Origin: a virus
DNA: 22,081 nt
IMG/VR virus record: IMGVR_UViG_3300044952_001036
Location: 1 to 22,081 of that record
Reading direction: 5' to 3' (one strand)
Shown: positions 8,216 through 16,559 of the stretch, in pieces
Numbering within the stretch: the first letter of the stretch is position 1
How the letters are laid out: each line of letters opens with the position of its first letter
Made by a program: the position numbers and the translations under genes
The notes under the pieces: generated by a model
What the model was told of the DNA's origin: nothing
Seen by the model: the letters and a program-made list of their open reading frames with translations, nothing else
The model's database searches: none

Positions 8216-8731
8216 ATGGCAGGGTCCAAAGGCAAGGCAAAAGGAAATGCAGGCGAATTACGGATAGCCAAGTTTCTCACAACGTTATATGAAGCCAAAT
8301 TTATTAGGGTGCCTAATTCTGGTGCCTTCATTGGAGGAGCAAACACCAAGAGAAAAGACACTATGGATGCTACGCAAATCAGCTACTTCAAAAGTGATCT
8401 CATTCCACCTTCCCATATGAAAAAGCTGGTGATTGAAAGTAAGTTTTATCAAGACTTTCCGTGGCATCGACTCATGTGCAATGGAGATATCAAACAACTG
8501 GATGCTTGGATAGAACAGACATTGGATGTCTGTGACCCAGAAGACCTCTGGTTCGTGGTCATACGCATCAATCGCAAAGGAAGTTATGCTTGTTTTGATC
8601 AAAAACATTTGGACAGCTTCACTGTAGAGAACCATGCTCGTTACAAAACCTTTGTAATAACAGAGTTTGAGCCATTTTTTGAACAAAACAAGCTTAAGAT
8701 TGCAGAATTGGCCTACACTGCTGGTGTATAA
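8216..8731 (+). CDS. PD-(D/E)XK nuclease, Holliday-junction-resolvase-like
   Basis: The 171-residue protein opens with a basic Gly/Lys-rich segment (KGKAKGNAGE). It carries the spaced acidic residues of the PD-(D/E)XK nuclease fold: E14 in the first helix, D61 in 'SDLI', and E74-x-K76 in 'VIESKFYQDF'. The 'GNAGE..IAKFL' opening and the E-x-K strand are typical of small phage resolvases and RecU/Hjc-like enzymes, which cut branched DNA during recombination and before packaging. ATG 8216 has AGGA about 8 bases upstream. The gene converges on gp46 and overlaps its 3' end by 19 bases. Its place beside gp46/gp47 fits recombination and DNA debranching. A general endonuclease of the same fold cannot be excluded. 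Confidence 0.7.
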   Translation: MAGSKGKAKGNAGELRIAKFLTTLYEAKFIRVPNSGAFIGGANTKRKDTMDATQISYFKSDLIPPSHMKKLVIESKFYQDFPWHRLMCNGDIKQLDAWIEQTLDVCDPEDLWFVVIRINRKGSYACFDQKHLDSFTVENHARYKTFVITEFEPFFEQNKLKIAELAYTAGV

Positions 8732-10500
8732 TCCCAATCAAATCTAGTAAAATTATCTTCTTTCACTACAGTCAAAATATTGTTCACACGACTTTGGAGT
8801 TCTTCTCTATGTGAGATCAACAAAATGTTCTTGTTCCGATCTCTGCTCATAGCCTTAAGCGTCTCTAGAGATCTTTCAAGTCCTGTGCTGTCAAGTCCCA
8901 CATCAAGGATCTCATCAACAGCCATGAAGTTGATGCTGGTGTTCATGTTTTCAAAAATGTCTCGGAATGCCCAGCTGAGTGCCAAACAAACTCTTGTGCG
9001 CTCACCTCGGCTGAGACTGTCAAAGTCAAAGTCTACGCCCATATGCATGATCTCAACTCCCAAGTCGTTGCTGAATTTAACTTGGTGTGGCAACATCAAT
9101 CCAGCTAGATATTCACCCAGTCTGTGATTCAAGTAGCTGAGGTTTTGATCAATAATACGCTTTCGGATGAAGCTGTCTTTGTTTGTTAGCAGCTTCAAGA
9201 GAAACTCTTGATGGTCTTTGAGTTGGCTGAGTTCATTTAGTGAATCATAAGTGACTTCTTGCAGTGTGTCATTTAAATTACCCACTTGGGCTTGATAAGG
9301 ATTGGTTTCAAGCTTAAGTTTGTCCAGTTCACCACTAAGAAGTGTGAGACTGTTTCGATGCTCATATGCCTCATCAATGCTTTTGTAAAATGTTTGGTTT
9401 AGCGATACAGCACTAGACAGACCCATGAGCTCATCCAGTTCTTGTGTCAAACTCAGGCATTCCTGTTCCAGTGTTTGAATGCTGCTGTCCAGTTTGGTAA
9501 TTTTGTGCTCAAGGTCGTCCAGCAGATGTGTTTGTTTCTCGTCATGAATCTTTTGACCACACATTGCGCAGTTGTGGTCTTGAATTTGACTATACTGAGT
9601 TAACCAGTTGTTTTGTTGCGCCTTCAGCTGTGTTCCATGCTGTGTTTTTGTTTGGCTTTGGCTGCGCACATTCTTCAATGCTGTTTGAAGTTCACGATAC
9701 ACAAGATTGTCTTTGTGACTTTGAATTTCCTGCTCAACATCAAGATGACTCAAAGCATCTAGTGCATTTTCCAAGTCTTGAATTTTGTTCTGATGTTGAG
9801 TATCCCACTGTTGGGTTTTTTGATTCAAACTTTCAATAGTGCTCAAAATACGTGTATTGCTGTTTTTGATAGTATGTATTTTGAACTCTTCTTGTTCAAT
9901 AGTTTGTTTGGTTGTTTGAATAAGCTTTTTGAGGTTTTCTGCCTTTTGAGACAGTAATGTAATTCCCAACAGCTCTTCAATTATTTCTCGTTGTTTTCCA
10001 GCGCCCATGCTCAAAAATGGCTCAGTATAGGTGTTCAAAGCCACAATGTGTTTGAACATGGTGTGGCTGATGCCCAATACCTTCTCAATCTCTTTCTGAG
10101 TATCTTTGTTTTCGCCTTGAGCCTCGTCAGCACTTTTGTTTTCATTTACTGATTCATCATTTACAACATAGCGGAAAAAACTGGGCGCACGGCCACGTTC
10201 AATTTTGTAGCTGTTGCCGTGGGCTTCAAACTCAATACTCACCACCATGTTCTTTTTGTTGATGCTGTTGATGAGATTGTTTTTCTTGATGTTAGTAAGA
10301 GCTTGTCCATACAGGGCATAACAAATGGCTGAAATCAGTGTTGATTTGCCAACACCATTCCGGTTGCCGTTGCCACCCAAGTCTAGATTCTCGCCCAATA
10401 CAAGAGTCAAGCCAGGTTGTGTGAGAGTAACTGATTGTGTAACAGCACCCACACTCATGAAGTTTTTGATTGTGACGTTTTTGAGGATGATCAATTTCAA
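8713..10500 (-). CDS. gp46: Recombination endonuclease subunit, SMC/Rad50-like ATPase (T4 gp46-like)
   Basis: The 595-residue protein has the full Rad50 layout. Walker A lies at residues 49-54 (GVGKST), preceded by an expanded Gly/Asn loop. Two coiled-coil arms (about 180-305 and 320-440) flank a zinc hook C311-x-x-C314. The ABC signature is LSRGER (496-501), Walker B ends in D529-E530, and the switch histidine is H564. With gp47 it resects DNA ends for recombination-dependent replication and helps degrade host DNA. The start is a TTG whose last bases form the gp47 stop (TTGA overlap), so translation is probably coupled; the next ATG (10458) would remove the conserved first strand 'IKNFMSVG'. 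The 3' end overlaps the converging resolvase-like gene. Confidence 0.93.
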   Translation of the reverse strand: MKLIILKNVTIKNFMSVGAVTQSVTLTQPGLTLVLGENLDLGGNGNRNGVGKSTLISAICYALYGQALTNIKKNNLINSINKKNMVVSIEFEAHGNSYKIERGRAPSFFRYVVNDESVNENKSADEAQGENKDTQKEIEKVLGISHTMFKHIVALNTYTEPFLSMGAGKQREIIEELLGITLLSQKAENLKKLIQTTKQTIEQEEFKIHTIKNSNTRILSTIESLNQKTQQWDTQHQNKIQDLENALDALSHLDVEQEIQSHKDNLVYRELQTALKNVRSQSQTKTQHGTQLKAQQNNWLTQYSQIQDHNCAMCGQKIHDEKQTHLLDDLEHKITKLDSSIQTLEQECLSLTQELDELMGLSSAVSLNQTFYKSIDEAYEHRNSLTLLSGELDKLKLETNPYQAQVGNLNDTLQEVTYDSLNELSQLKDHQEFLLKLLTNKDSFIRKRIIDQNLSYLNHRLGEYLAGLMLPHQVKFSNDLGVEIMHMGVDFDFDSLSRGERTRVCLALSWAFRDIFENMNTSINFMAVDEILDVGLDSTGLERSLETLKAMSRDRNKNILLISHREELQSRVNNILTVVKEDNFTRFDWDYTPAV

Positions 10501-11528
10501 ATACTCTGATAGATTTCAATCAAGCGTTGTTTGTTCATTGTAGTGCTTTCAATACTATTCAAATGTGACACCACAATTGAGTCAACGCTTTCAAAATTGA
10601 TTTCACTGTCATCAAGTACAGTGTCATCTCCATCACTTCTGCCATGGATGAAACTCACATCCAAGGCAGCTAGTTGAGTTTCAAATAACTCTCTAATGAA
10701 GGCAAGGTCTTCATAAGTTAAGTCAGCATCTACTGTTATCCGTGCGAAAGTTTTGTTGTCTATCAAGCCGGTAGGATCCTGAAGTGCCTCTGTAAGGTTA
10801 TACGTGCGATACTTGGGTGCACCAAGCCATTTTTCAAATATGGGATCAGTTCCAGGAGTCCAGATCATCAACCCTCTATCATCGTCTCCCGCATCTGCAA
10901 AGTTGTGAGGAAAGGCATTGCCAATATAACAAATGTTGCCCTTTCGCTGCCTTTTGTGAAAATGCCCACTGAACACCAATTTTTGATTTTGAAAGTGTTC
11001 ACTGTTCAAGCCGCCATGATCGGGCATTTCCACCATGGCATTCATCCGGAACTTGGCAATTTCAGCATGACAAAACAAATAAGGCTGTTTGATTTTTTGA
11101 ATCAACTTATACTCATCACCCACCAACCAAGGAACAAAACAATAGTCTTTGACTGTGGTGATTTTGTCAATTAGGTGAATATTTGAAAAATCCTGTGCAT
11201 AGGGAATACTGTGCAGCTCTAGAGTATCTCGAAAATAGAGATCATGGTTGCCCAAGAGCATTATCACATTGTCAAAATTGTTGTTTAGCAGTTTCATGCC
11301 ATTGTGGCTGTAATTGAGTGTGCTGATGTTCACACTGTTGCGGTTGTGACTCCAGTCGCCCAAAAACAACAGTGTTTTGATTTTCAGCTCTTGTGCTCGT
11401 TTGACCACAAACTCCAAAAACTCAGTACACCAAGTGTTGTGCTGTTTGGAGTTGTTCCGCATGCCAAAATGCACATCAGTTATGGCAATTACTTTTGAAA
11501 AATCAACATTGTCTAGATTGATAGTCAT
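10497..11528 (-). CDS. gp47: Recombination endonuclease subunit, Mre11-like nuclease (T4 gp47-like)
   Basis: The 343-residue protein shows the metallophosphoesterase motifs in order: D18-x-H20 (DVHFG), G57-D58 (LGDWS), G93-N-H-D96, H154 (CHAE) and G188-H-F-H191 (SGHFHKRQ). Together they bind two metal ions in Mre11/SbcD/gp47 nucleases. A C-terminal acidic region (about 270-320) probably contacts gp46. ATG 11528 is preceded by a strong AAGGAGAC about 11 bases upstream. The gene runs straight into gp46 with a four-base overlap, so the two subunits are made together. No late-type promoter is seen on its own strand in the 127-base divergent gap, in keeping with early/middle expression of this pair in T4. 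Confidence 0.93.
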   Translation of the reverse strand: MTINLDNVDFSKVIAITDVHFGMRNNSKQHNTWCTEFLEFVVKRAQELKIKTLLFLGDWSHNRNSVNISTLNYSHNGMKLLNNNFDNVIMLLGNHDLYFRDTLELHSIPYAQDFSNIHLIDKITTVKDYCFVPWLVGDEYKLIQKIKQPYLFCHAEIAKFRMNAMVEMPDHGGLNSEHFQNQKLVFSGHFHKRQRKGNICYIGNAFPHNFADAGDDDRGLMIWTPGTDPIFEKWLGAPKYRTYNLTEALQDPTGLIDNKTFARITVDADLTYEDLAFIRELFETQLAALDVSFIHGRSDGDDTVLDDSEINFESVDSIVVSHLNSIESTTMNKQRLIEIYQSI

Positions 11529-11621
11529 GACTCAAAAGTCTCCTTGAGTCAGAGTATAGCTGATAAAAACTGTTAGTTCAACAGGTGGGCAGGACCTAGA
11601 TTTGTGATATTCATTATGATA

Positions 11622-11629
11622 TATAAATA
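11622..11629 (+). promoter_or_regulatory. Late-type promoter TATAAATA before the homing-endonuclease-like gene
   Basis: This is an exact match to the T4 late promoter core TATAAATA. It lies 26 bases before the GTG start, with GGAG (11645-11648) in between as ribosome-binding site. It sits in the AT-rich gap that separates this gene from the divergently read gp47. Confidence 0.65.
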
Positions 11630-11655
11630 ATATGCAATAGGGTTGGAGAAAAATT

Positions 11656-13377
11656 GTGAATTTGGCAGAATTGAAAGAACTTTGGTTGAACAAGGAGATT
11701 ACACCAAATAGGTTGACAAAGTTGTTGCCTATACACAAAGAAGAGCTAGACAAATTATTTCCTTGTGAAGGCCCAATTGCAGCTAAATTTTATGCATACG
11801 TTCATAACACTAATGCAGAAAACAGTTGGTGTGAACAGAGTGGTAAGTTCAGGACTTTCAATAATATGGTTCTAGGGTTCAGAAAATTCTGTGGTAATCA
11901 ATCTCAATGCTCCTGTAATCGTGAATATCAGGAAAGCGTTCGACACAGCCGCACTAGAGATGAAATAAATCATATTCACGAAAAACGTAAAAATACCAAC
12001 CTTCAAAAGTATGGTTTTGAGTATGCAAGTCAACATGACAAGGTCAAAGCCAAAGCTGAGACCACATGTTTTGAAAAGTATGGCGCAAAAGCTCCAACCT
12101 TAAATCCTGTTGTTTTAGACAAAGCACAAAAAACGATCCAGGAAAATTGGGGAGTAAACTTTCCTCAGCAACATCCTGATATAAGAACCAAAACTATAGA
12201 GGTGTTTCAAAACACTTATGGAGCACCTGTTCCTGCTCAAAACCTGGAGGTGTTAGTTAAAACCAAAAAAACCAACCTCTCAAAATATGGTGTTGTGGCC
12301 CCGTTTTTGACAACAGAGCATAGGGAGACCAATAGGAAAACTTTTCGGCAAAAATCTTGGGATTCCTATATTACAAATAGGACTGATTACACTCCGTTAT
12401 TCACTCAAGAAGAATTTTTGGACTCACATCGTTATTCTGAACATTCGTTTGTTTGCCAAAAATGCCATAACCAATTCAGTGTTGCCTTGAAAAGAGAATC
12501 TGATTTGCGTTGTTTTGCTTGTTATCCAAGAAAAGAAAGTTGGGGAGAAACAAAGATCAAACAATGGTTGTGGGATAATAACATATCTTTTGAGCAATGG
12601 AATAGGCAAGTTATCAAGCCATTGGAGATTGACTTTTATATTCCAGATTTAAATGTGGGTATTGAGTTTAATGGCATCTTTTATCATTCAGATTGCCAAA
12701 TAGGAGACAAAAAATATCATCAAAATAAATGGAAACAAGCTCTTGAAAAAGGTGTAAGGCTTGTTCAAATTTGGGAACATGAGATGGTGCAAAAACCCAA
12801 TATTATATTTGACAGATTGTCACACGTAGTGGGTTTGAAAAAAACAATTGTTGGTGCACGTAAATGCAACATTACAGTTGTGGATTTTGGAACAGCTAAA
12901 ACATTTATTCAGAACTCACACTTGCAGGGCAACATACCAACCAAACATATTTGGGGTTTGGAACACAACGGGTCGCTTGTTGCACTTGCTAGCTTTGTCA
13001 AAACTAGGTACAGCAAAGGGAGTGATTATGAGCTGGCCCGTTATTGTATTTTGCCTGGGTATCATGTTCCAGGCGGGCTTAGCAAGCTTTTGAATCATGC
13101 GCATCAGGAGTTGGGATTCAAAAGCTTGGTGTCCTACAGTAACTTGAACTGGGGACTGGGAAATGGTTACGAAAAAACAGGCTTTGAGTTAAGTCATATC
13201 AGTCCACCCAATTATTGGTATTGGAAAAATATAAATGACGTTCAGAGCCGACTTAAATTTCAAAAACACAAAATACAAGGCTTAGCTGCGGGCAATACGG
13301 AGCAGGAAATTGCCAAAAATTTGGGCTACAATCGTTTTTATGATGCAGGCAACGCAGTGTGGATCAAAAAATATTAG
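11656..13377 (+). CDS. Homing-endonuclease-like protein: repeat array, zinc ribbon, Vsr/PD-(D/E)XK-like nuclease and GNAT-like domain
   Basis: The 573-residue protein starts at GTG 11656 (GGAG about 7 bases upstream). Residues 106-216 hold five short repeats ending in K/N/T-Y/W-G, with the aromatic residue at 119, 142, 165, 188 and 211, an exact 23-residue period. Each repeat is basic and is likely a DNA-contacting module. A zinc ribbon follows (C267/C270 and C286/C289). Then comes a Vsr-like nuclease core: E298, 'LEIDFYIP' with D326, 'GIEFNG' with E337, and YH at 343-344. Residues about 400-530 resemble an acetyltransferase/Mom-like fold (GLEHNGSLVALASF, then an 'ELARYCILP' strand, then 'NYWYW'). 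The gene stands alone on its strand between gp47 and gp55, as expected for a free-standing homing endonuclease that invaded a conserved junction. It overlaps the gp55 stop by 4 bases. Confidence 0.75.
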   Translation: MNLAELKELWLNKEITPNRLTKLLPIHKEELDKLFPCEGPIAAKFYAYVHNTNAENSWCEQSGKFRTFNNMVLGFRKFCGNQSQCSCNREYQESVRHSRTRDEINHIHEKRKNTNLQKYGFEYASQHDKVKAKAETTCFEKYGAKAPTLNPVVLDKAQKTIQENWGVNFPQQHPDIRTKTIEVFQNTYGAPVPAQNLEVLVKTKKTNLSKYGVVAPFLTTEHRETNRKTFRQKSWDSYITNRTDYTPLFTQEEFLDSHRYSEHSFVCQKCHNQFSVALKRESDLRCFACYPRKESWGETKIKQWLWDNNISFEQWNRQVIKPLEIDFYIPDLNVGIEFNGIFYHSDCQIGDKKYHQNKWKQALEKGVRLVQIWEHEMVQKPNIIFDRLSHVVGLKKTIVGARKCNITVVDFGTAKTFIQNSHLQGNIPTKHIWGLEHNGSLVALASFVKTRYSKGSDYELARYCILPGYHVPGGLSKLLNHAHQELGFKSLVSYSNLNWGLGNGYEKTGFELSHISPPNYWYWKNINDVQSRLKFQKHKIQGLAAGNTEQEIAKNLGYNRFYDAGNAVWIKKY

Positions 13378-14219
13378 ATGGGGCCAGTTGGGCTCATTTG
13401 AGGCACAACAAGTGGGACTGCTGCTTCCGCATTGTCAAATCCCAGTTGTTGTGCCAACTGATCCTCTGTCTGTCGGGTGTGACTAGGTGTTGCACCATGC
13501 ATGATCAAAAGATCATCTCTTATGTGTTGACTTCTCTTTTCCAGTTGCAATATCTTGAGAAAACTTGTACTACTTACGGTAGTATAATAAGCAAAGGGGT
13601 TTGAGCTTTTAGCTTCATCAAATTGAAGTCCCACTTGTGCCAATTGCACCAGTGCTTGCGCTTTCATTTCGTCAAGATAAGTGTAACCTCTCCAGTTGCC
13701 TCTATGCCCATAGCGATCAACCAATTTGATCCACATAGCAGCCAGTCTATCAGTAATCCTACCGCCAGTTAAGGTGAATTCACCCTTTTTGTGATGACTC
13801 TTGCCCACACATTTCCATTCATTGTTTTGGAAAATCCAATGTTGAAAAGGAGGGAAATTGCATCTGATGTGTTTTTCTGCCTGATTTTTGGCTTTGTCTG
13901 CTTTGGCAGGGTTTAACGGAATGTGCACAAAAGTCATAAGCCTCACAACAATTTCATCCAAAGGCACATTATCCAATGTTAATGAAGATTCAAAAGTCTT
14001 GCTGCCGCTGGCTTTCTTTTCTTCAGCCATTTTGTTAGCTAGCTTTTTGTGTCGAGCAGCGTCCAAAACTTCTGGAGTTGCTGCTGCAAGATCATATACA
14101 ATGACATCAAAATCAGTGTATTTTTTGTCAACAAATTCACAAAAAGTAAGCTTGCTTTCATGGATTGCAGACAATAAATCTTTGTTTGTTAGATATTTGA
14201 TCTTGGGAACCAATGCCAT
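13374..14219 (-). CDS. gp55: Late-transcription sigma factor (T4 gp55-like) with a central insertion
   Basis: The start at ATG 14219 has AAAGGAC about 7 bases upstream; a longer frame to 14306 has no such site. Of 281 residues, the first 20 (PKIKYLTNKDLLSAIHESK) align with the N-terminus of T4 gp55 (KPKYNYVNNKELLQAI). Residues about 152-240 align with its sigma region 2 core: a helix, 'GNWRGYTYLDEMKAQAL', then 'FDEAKSSNPFAYYT' and a basic helix. About 100 residues between these blocks (roughly 40-148), with a KKxxAxK-rich stretch and 'FPPFQHWIF', have no counterpart in the 185-residue T4 protein. The C-terminus lacks the clear 'LDFL' clamp-binding end of T4 gp55. In T4 this factor directs host RNA polymerase to TATAAATA, and such boxes occur in this window. 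Confidence 0.8.
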   Translation of the reverse strand: MALVPKIKYLTNKDLLSAIHESKLTFCEFVDKKYTDFDVIVYDLAAATPEVLDAARHKKLANKMAEEKKASGSKTFESSLTLDNVPLDEIVVRLMTFVHIPLNPAKADKAKNQAEKHIRCNFPPFQHWIFQNNEWKCVGKSHHKKGEFTLTGGRITDRLAAMWIKLVDRYGHRGNWRGYTYLDEMKAQALVQLAQVGLQFDEAKSSNPFAYYTTVSSTSFLKILQLEKRSQHIRDDLLIMHGATPSHTRQTEDQLAQQLGFDNAEAAVPLVVPQMSPTGPI

Positions 14220-14339
14220 TATAGTCCTTTGTGTTTGAAACCCTAAATTTTGTAATTGGTTACAGAAGAAGTCAAAATGGACGCCTTGATCTGTTAAATA
14301 ATTCAATAGATTGCCAAAAGATTATGTTGGGGCGTAACA
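14220..14339. other. Divergent intergenic region between gp55-like and fusion-enzyme genes
   Basis: A 120-base gap holds the gp55 ribosome-binding site (AAAGGAC, minus strand) and a GGGG about 7 bases before ATG 14340 on the plus strand. A degenerate late-type box TTAAATA lies at 14294-14300, 40 bases before that ATG. No hairpin terminator or small gene was seen. Confidence 0.4.
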
Positions 14340-16559
14340 ATGAAGCTGTTTGACTTATTACCAGAAGTAAATCTCTCTTTGACTGAGGCCAAAGCCCGTA
14401 TCGAGCATCCAGAAGACATGATCTTCGATGAGGGGTTAGATGGTGCCAAAAGAGCTTTTCATATACTGAGCACAACTGCTCATGAACCCGAGTATGTTAG
14501 TATCAAGTTTGATGGTTCTCCGGCCTTGATTTCTGGATGGAAAGACTATAAATTTGTGTTAACAGACAAAGCTGGATTCAGCAGTAAAAAATACAATGGT
14601 TTAACCACAAGCCCTGAGGATATTGTCAATATGCTCATGAGCAGGAAAATGAAAGACACCAGCCCCAGTGCAAAGAGTGCTCGACTGGCATATGCCAACA
14701 AAATAGCCAGTCTCTACCCATTGTTGAAAAAAGTTACCCCAAAAGGATTTATCGGTTACGTTCAAGCGGATTTGTTGTGGACTGGTGTACCTCCCATTGT
14801 AGATGGGGCATATGAATTTACACCCAACAAAATAACTTATCGTGTGCCTGTCAACAGTCAATATGGTGAAATGATTGCCAACAGCAGTGCTGGCGTGGTC
14901 ATGCACAGTGTTTATCAAAGCCCTGAAGATCAGGAACCAGAAGCCTTGCGAAACATCAGTCAATATGGCTTTCGCACTGATCAAGGACTGGCTATCCTAC
15001 CTCATGAAGCCACCATGCTCAAAAGTTTGAACCTGGATAAAAACTTAGTTGACAAATTATCCCACTTGTTTAGAGTGCATGCTGTAAGTGTGAAATCATT
15101 TTTGGACAGAGGACAACTAGCCAGTCATGAAATCTTGAGCCTTCCTGGCTTGATGAAAAGCTTTTTGGCCAAAAAGGCAGAACGTGGTAGTTCCACATTT
15201 AGCCATGTGAGTAGAGAGTTTTTGGAGTGGCTTACAGGGCTCAACAGTACTGCTAGCCCTGCAATGCAGGCCAAGTGTTTGAAATGGATTCAAAGCCACA
15301 TCCATGGTTACAATAGCGTGTGGCGGATAGTAAGTTTGTTGACAAGTTTGAAGCTGGATCTCAAGAAACAAATGGACCGTCAAACAGATGGGACAGTTGG
15401 TGCTAGTTTGGGTGGAGATCCAGGACATGAAGGATTTGTGGCTGTAACTCCCACTGGAATAGTGAAGTTTGTAAATCGTGCCCAATTTATGAGAAAAGGC
15501 GAGCCTGATTCATTGATGGAACAAGAACACAAACGGGTAGTTTGGACCTTTGGCAGGATGAATCCTCCCACTCGTGGTCATCAGCACTTGGTTAACACAA
15601 TGGCCAAACACGCTGGCAAGGGTGACTATTGGATCTTTTTGAGTCACAGTCAAGACGGTAAAAAGAATCCATTGCCTTGGGCGGAAAAGCTGGAGTTTTT
15701 CCAAGAGATTATGCCTCAACACCAAGATCATGTGGTGCAGGATGAGAGCATCAAAACTCCGCTGCAAGCCGCAGAATGGCTCTACAACAAAGGCTATAGA
15801 CATTTTGTATTTGTTGCCGGAGAAGATCGTGTGCAGGGCATGACAGACCTTTTTGACTCTTGGAACAGTCCAGAAATACGTGAAAAACATCAACGTCAAC
15901 CAGTGACGATTGAAATTGTATCAGCTGGAGAACGGCATCCAGATGGCATTGGCGTTAGTGGAATAAGCGGCACCAAGGCACGTGCGGCTGTTTTGAACAA
16001 AGACAAAAAGGCTTTCCACCAAGCTGTGGGTTTGGATGATGAACTTTCCAATAGGCTGTTCCAATCAGTTCGACGCTATCTCAAGCACCCTAGGAACACA
16101 GTAATGGAAGCTCATGAGCACGCTGCTGGCACCATAGTTGTTTTGAGCATGAGTCCCAAAAATGCTCTAGAGCTCAAAGAATGGTGTGAAAGTCAAGGTG
16201 TTCCCTGTATGAATACTGATGATCTTCACATGACTGTTTTGTATAGCCAAAAACCAGTGCCTCACCTCATGAGCATGCATGGTAACACTGTGGTTGTGCC
16301 AGCACAAATAAAAGGTTGGACCAAAATGGGCGACAAAGCCCTGTGCCTAGACCTAGATTGTGACCTGGCACACAAATTTCATCATCATTTGAAGAGCAAG
16401 GGAGGAACTCACGATTTCCCCAACTTCATTCCACACAGCAGCGTAAATTACAATTGGTTGGAGAGAACAGACCTACCAAAAGTTTTGCCCAACTTTCCTC
16501 TGCTGTTTGATCAGATTCATGTCAAGCCAATTGATCCCCGATACGGAAACAAAAGCTAG
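14340..16559 (+). CDS. Three-domain enzyme: ligase-type nucleotidyltransferase + NMNAT-type adenylyltransferase + 2H phosphoesterase
   Basis: The protein has 739 residues and three enzyme-like parts. Residues 1-385 carry ligase-superfamily motifs: K56-x-D58-G59 (motif I, candidate AMP-lysine), 'QADLLW' at 142-147, E364-G-F-V (motif IV) and K376 (motif V). Residues about 398-585 form a cytidylyltransferase-like nucleotide-binding domain: 'GRMNPPTRGH' with T411-x-G-H414 in place of HxGH, and 'ISGTKAR' at 542-548 matching the ISSTxxR motif of NMN adenylyltransferases. Residues about 593-739 form a 2H phosphoesterase with H630-M-T632 and H699-S-S701. Ligase and 2H parts are typical of RNA repair; NMNAT parts make NAD; 2H enzymes also cut cyclic signal nucleotides. 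The actual substrate is not known. The gene converges on the polymerase-beta-type nucleotidyltransferase and shares a CTAG with its stop. Confidence 0.75.
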   Translation: MKLFDLLPEVNLSLTEAKARIEHPEDMIFDEGLDGAKRAFHILSTTAHEPEYVSIKFDGSPALISGWKDYKFVLTDKAGFSSKKYNGLTTSPEDIVNMLMSRKMKDTSPSAKSARLAYANKIASLYPLLKKVTPKGFIGYVQADLLWTGVPPIVDGAYEFTPNKITYRVPVNSQYGEMIANSSAGVVMHSVYQSPEDQEPEALRNISQYGFRTDQGLAILPHEATMLKSLNLDKNLVDKLSHLFRVHAVSVKSFLDRGQLASHEILSLPGLMKSFLAKKAERGSSTFSHVSREFLEWLTGLNSTASPAMQAKCLKWIQSHIHGYNSVWRIVSLLTSLKLDLKKQMDRQTDGTVGASLGGDPGHEGFVAVTPTGIVKFVNRAQFMRKGEPDSLMEQEHKRVVWTFGRMNPPTRGHQHLVNTMAKHAGKGDYWIFLSHSQDGKKNPLPWAEKLEFFQEIMPQHQDHVVQDESIKTPLQAAEWLYNKGYRHFVFVAGEDRVQGMTDLFDSWNSPEIREKHQRQPVTIEIVSAGERHPDGIGVSGISGTKARAAVLNKDKKAFHQAVGLDDELSNRLFQSVRRYLKHPRNTVMEAHEHAAGTIVVLSMSPKNALELKEWCESQGVPCMNTDDLHMTVLYSQKPVPHLMSMHGNTVVVPAQIKGWTKMGDKALCLDLDCDLAHKFHHHLKSKGGTHDFPNFIPHSSVNYNWLERTDLPKVLPNFPLLFDQIHVKPIDPRYGNKS

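Noticed and set aside
11971-12303. Tandem DNA repeat or CRISPR-like array with a 69-base period
   Set aside because: The period is visible only in the protein; the DNA copies are strongly diverged and there are no spacers.
14220-14306. Longer start of the gp55-like gene at 14306
   Set aside because: ATG 14219 has a good AAAGGAC site and its first residues align with the N-terminus of T4 gp55.
15117-15899. Leftward reading frames opposite the three-domain enzyme
   Set aside because: They are antisense shadows of a gene whose catalytic motifs are clear on the plus strand.
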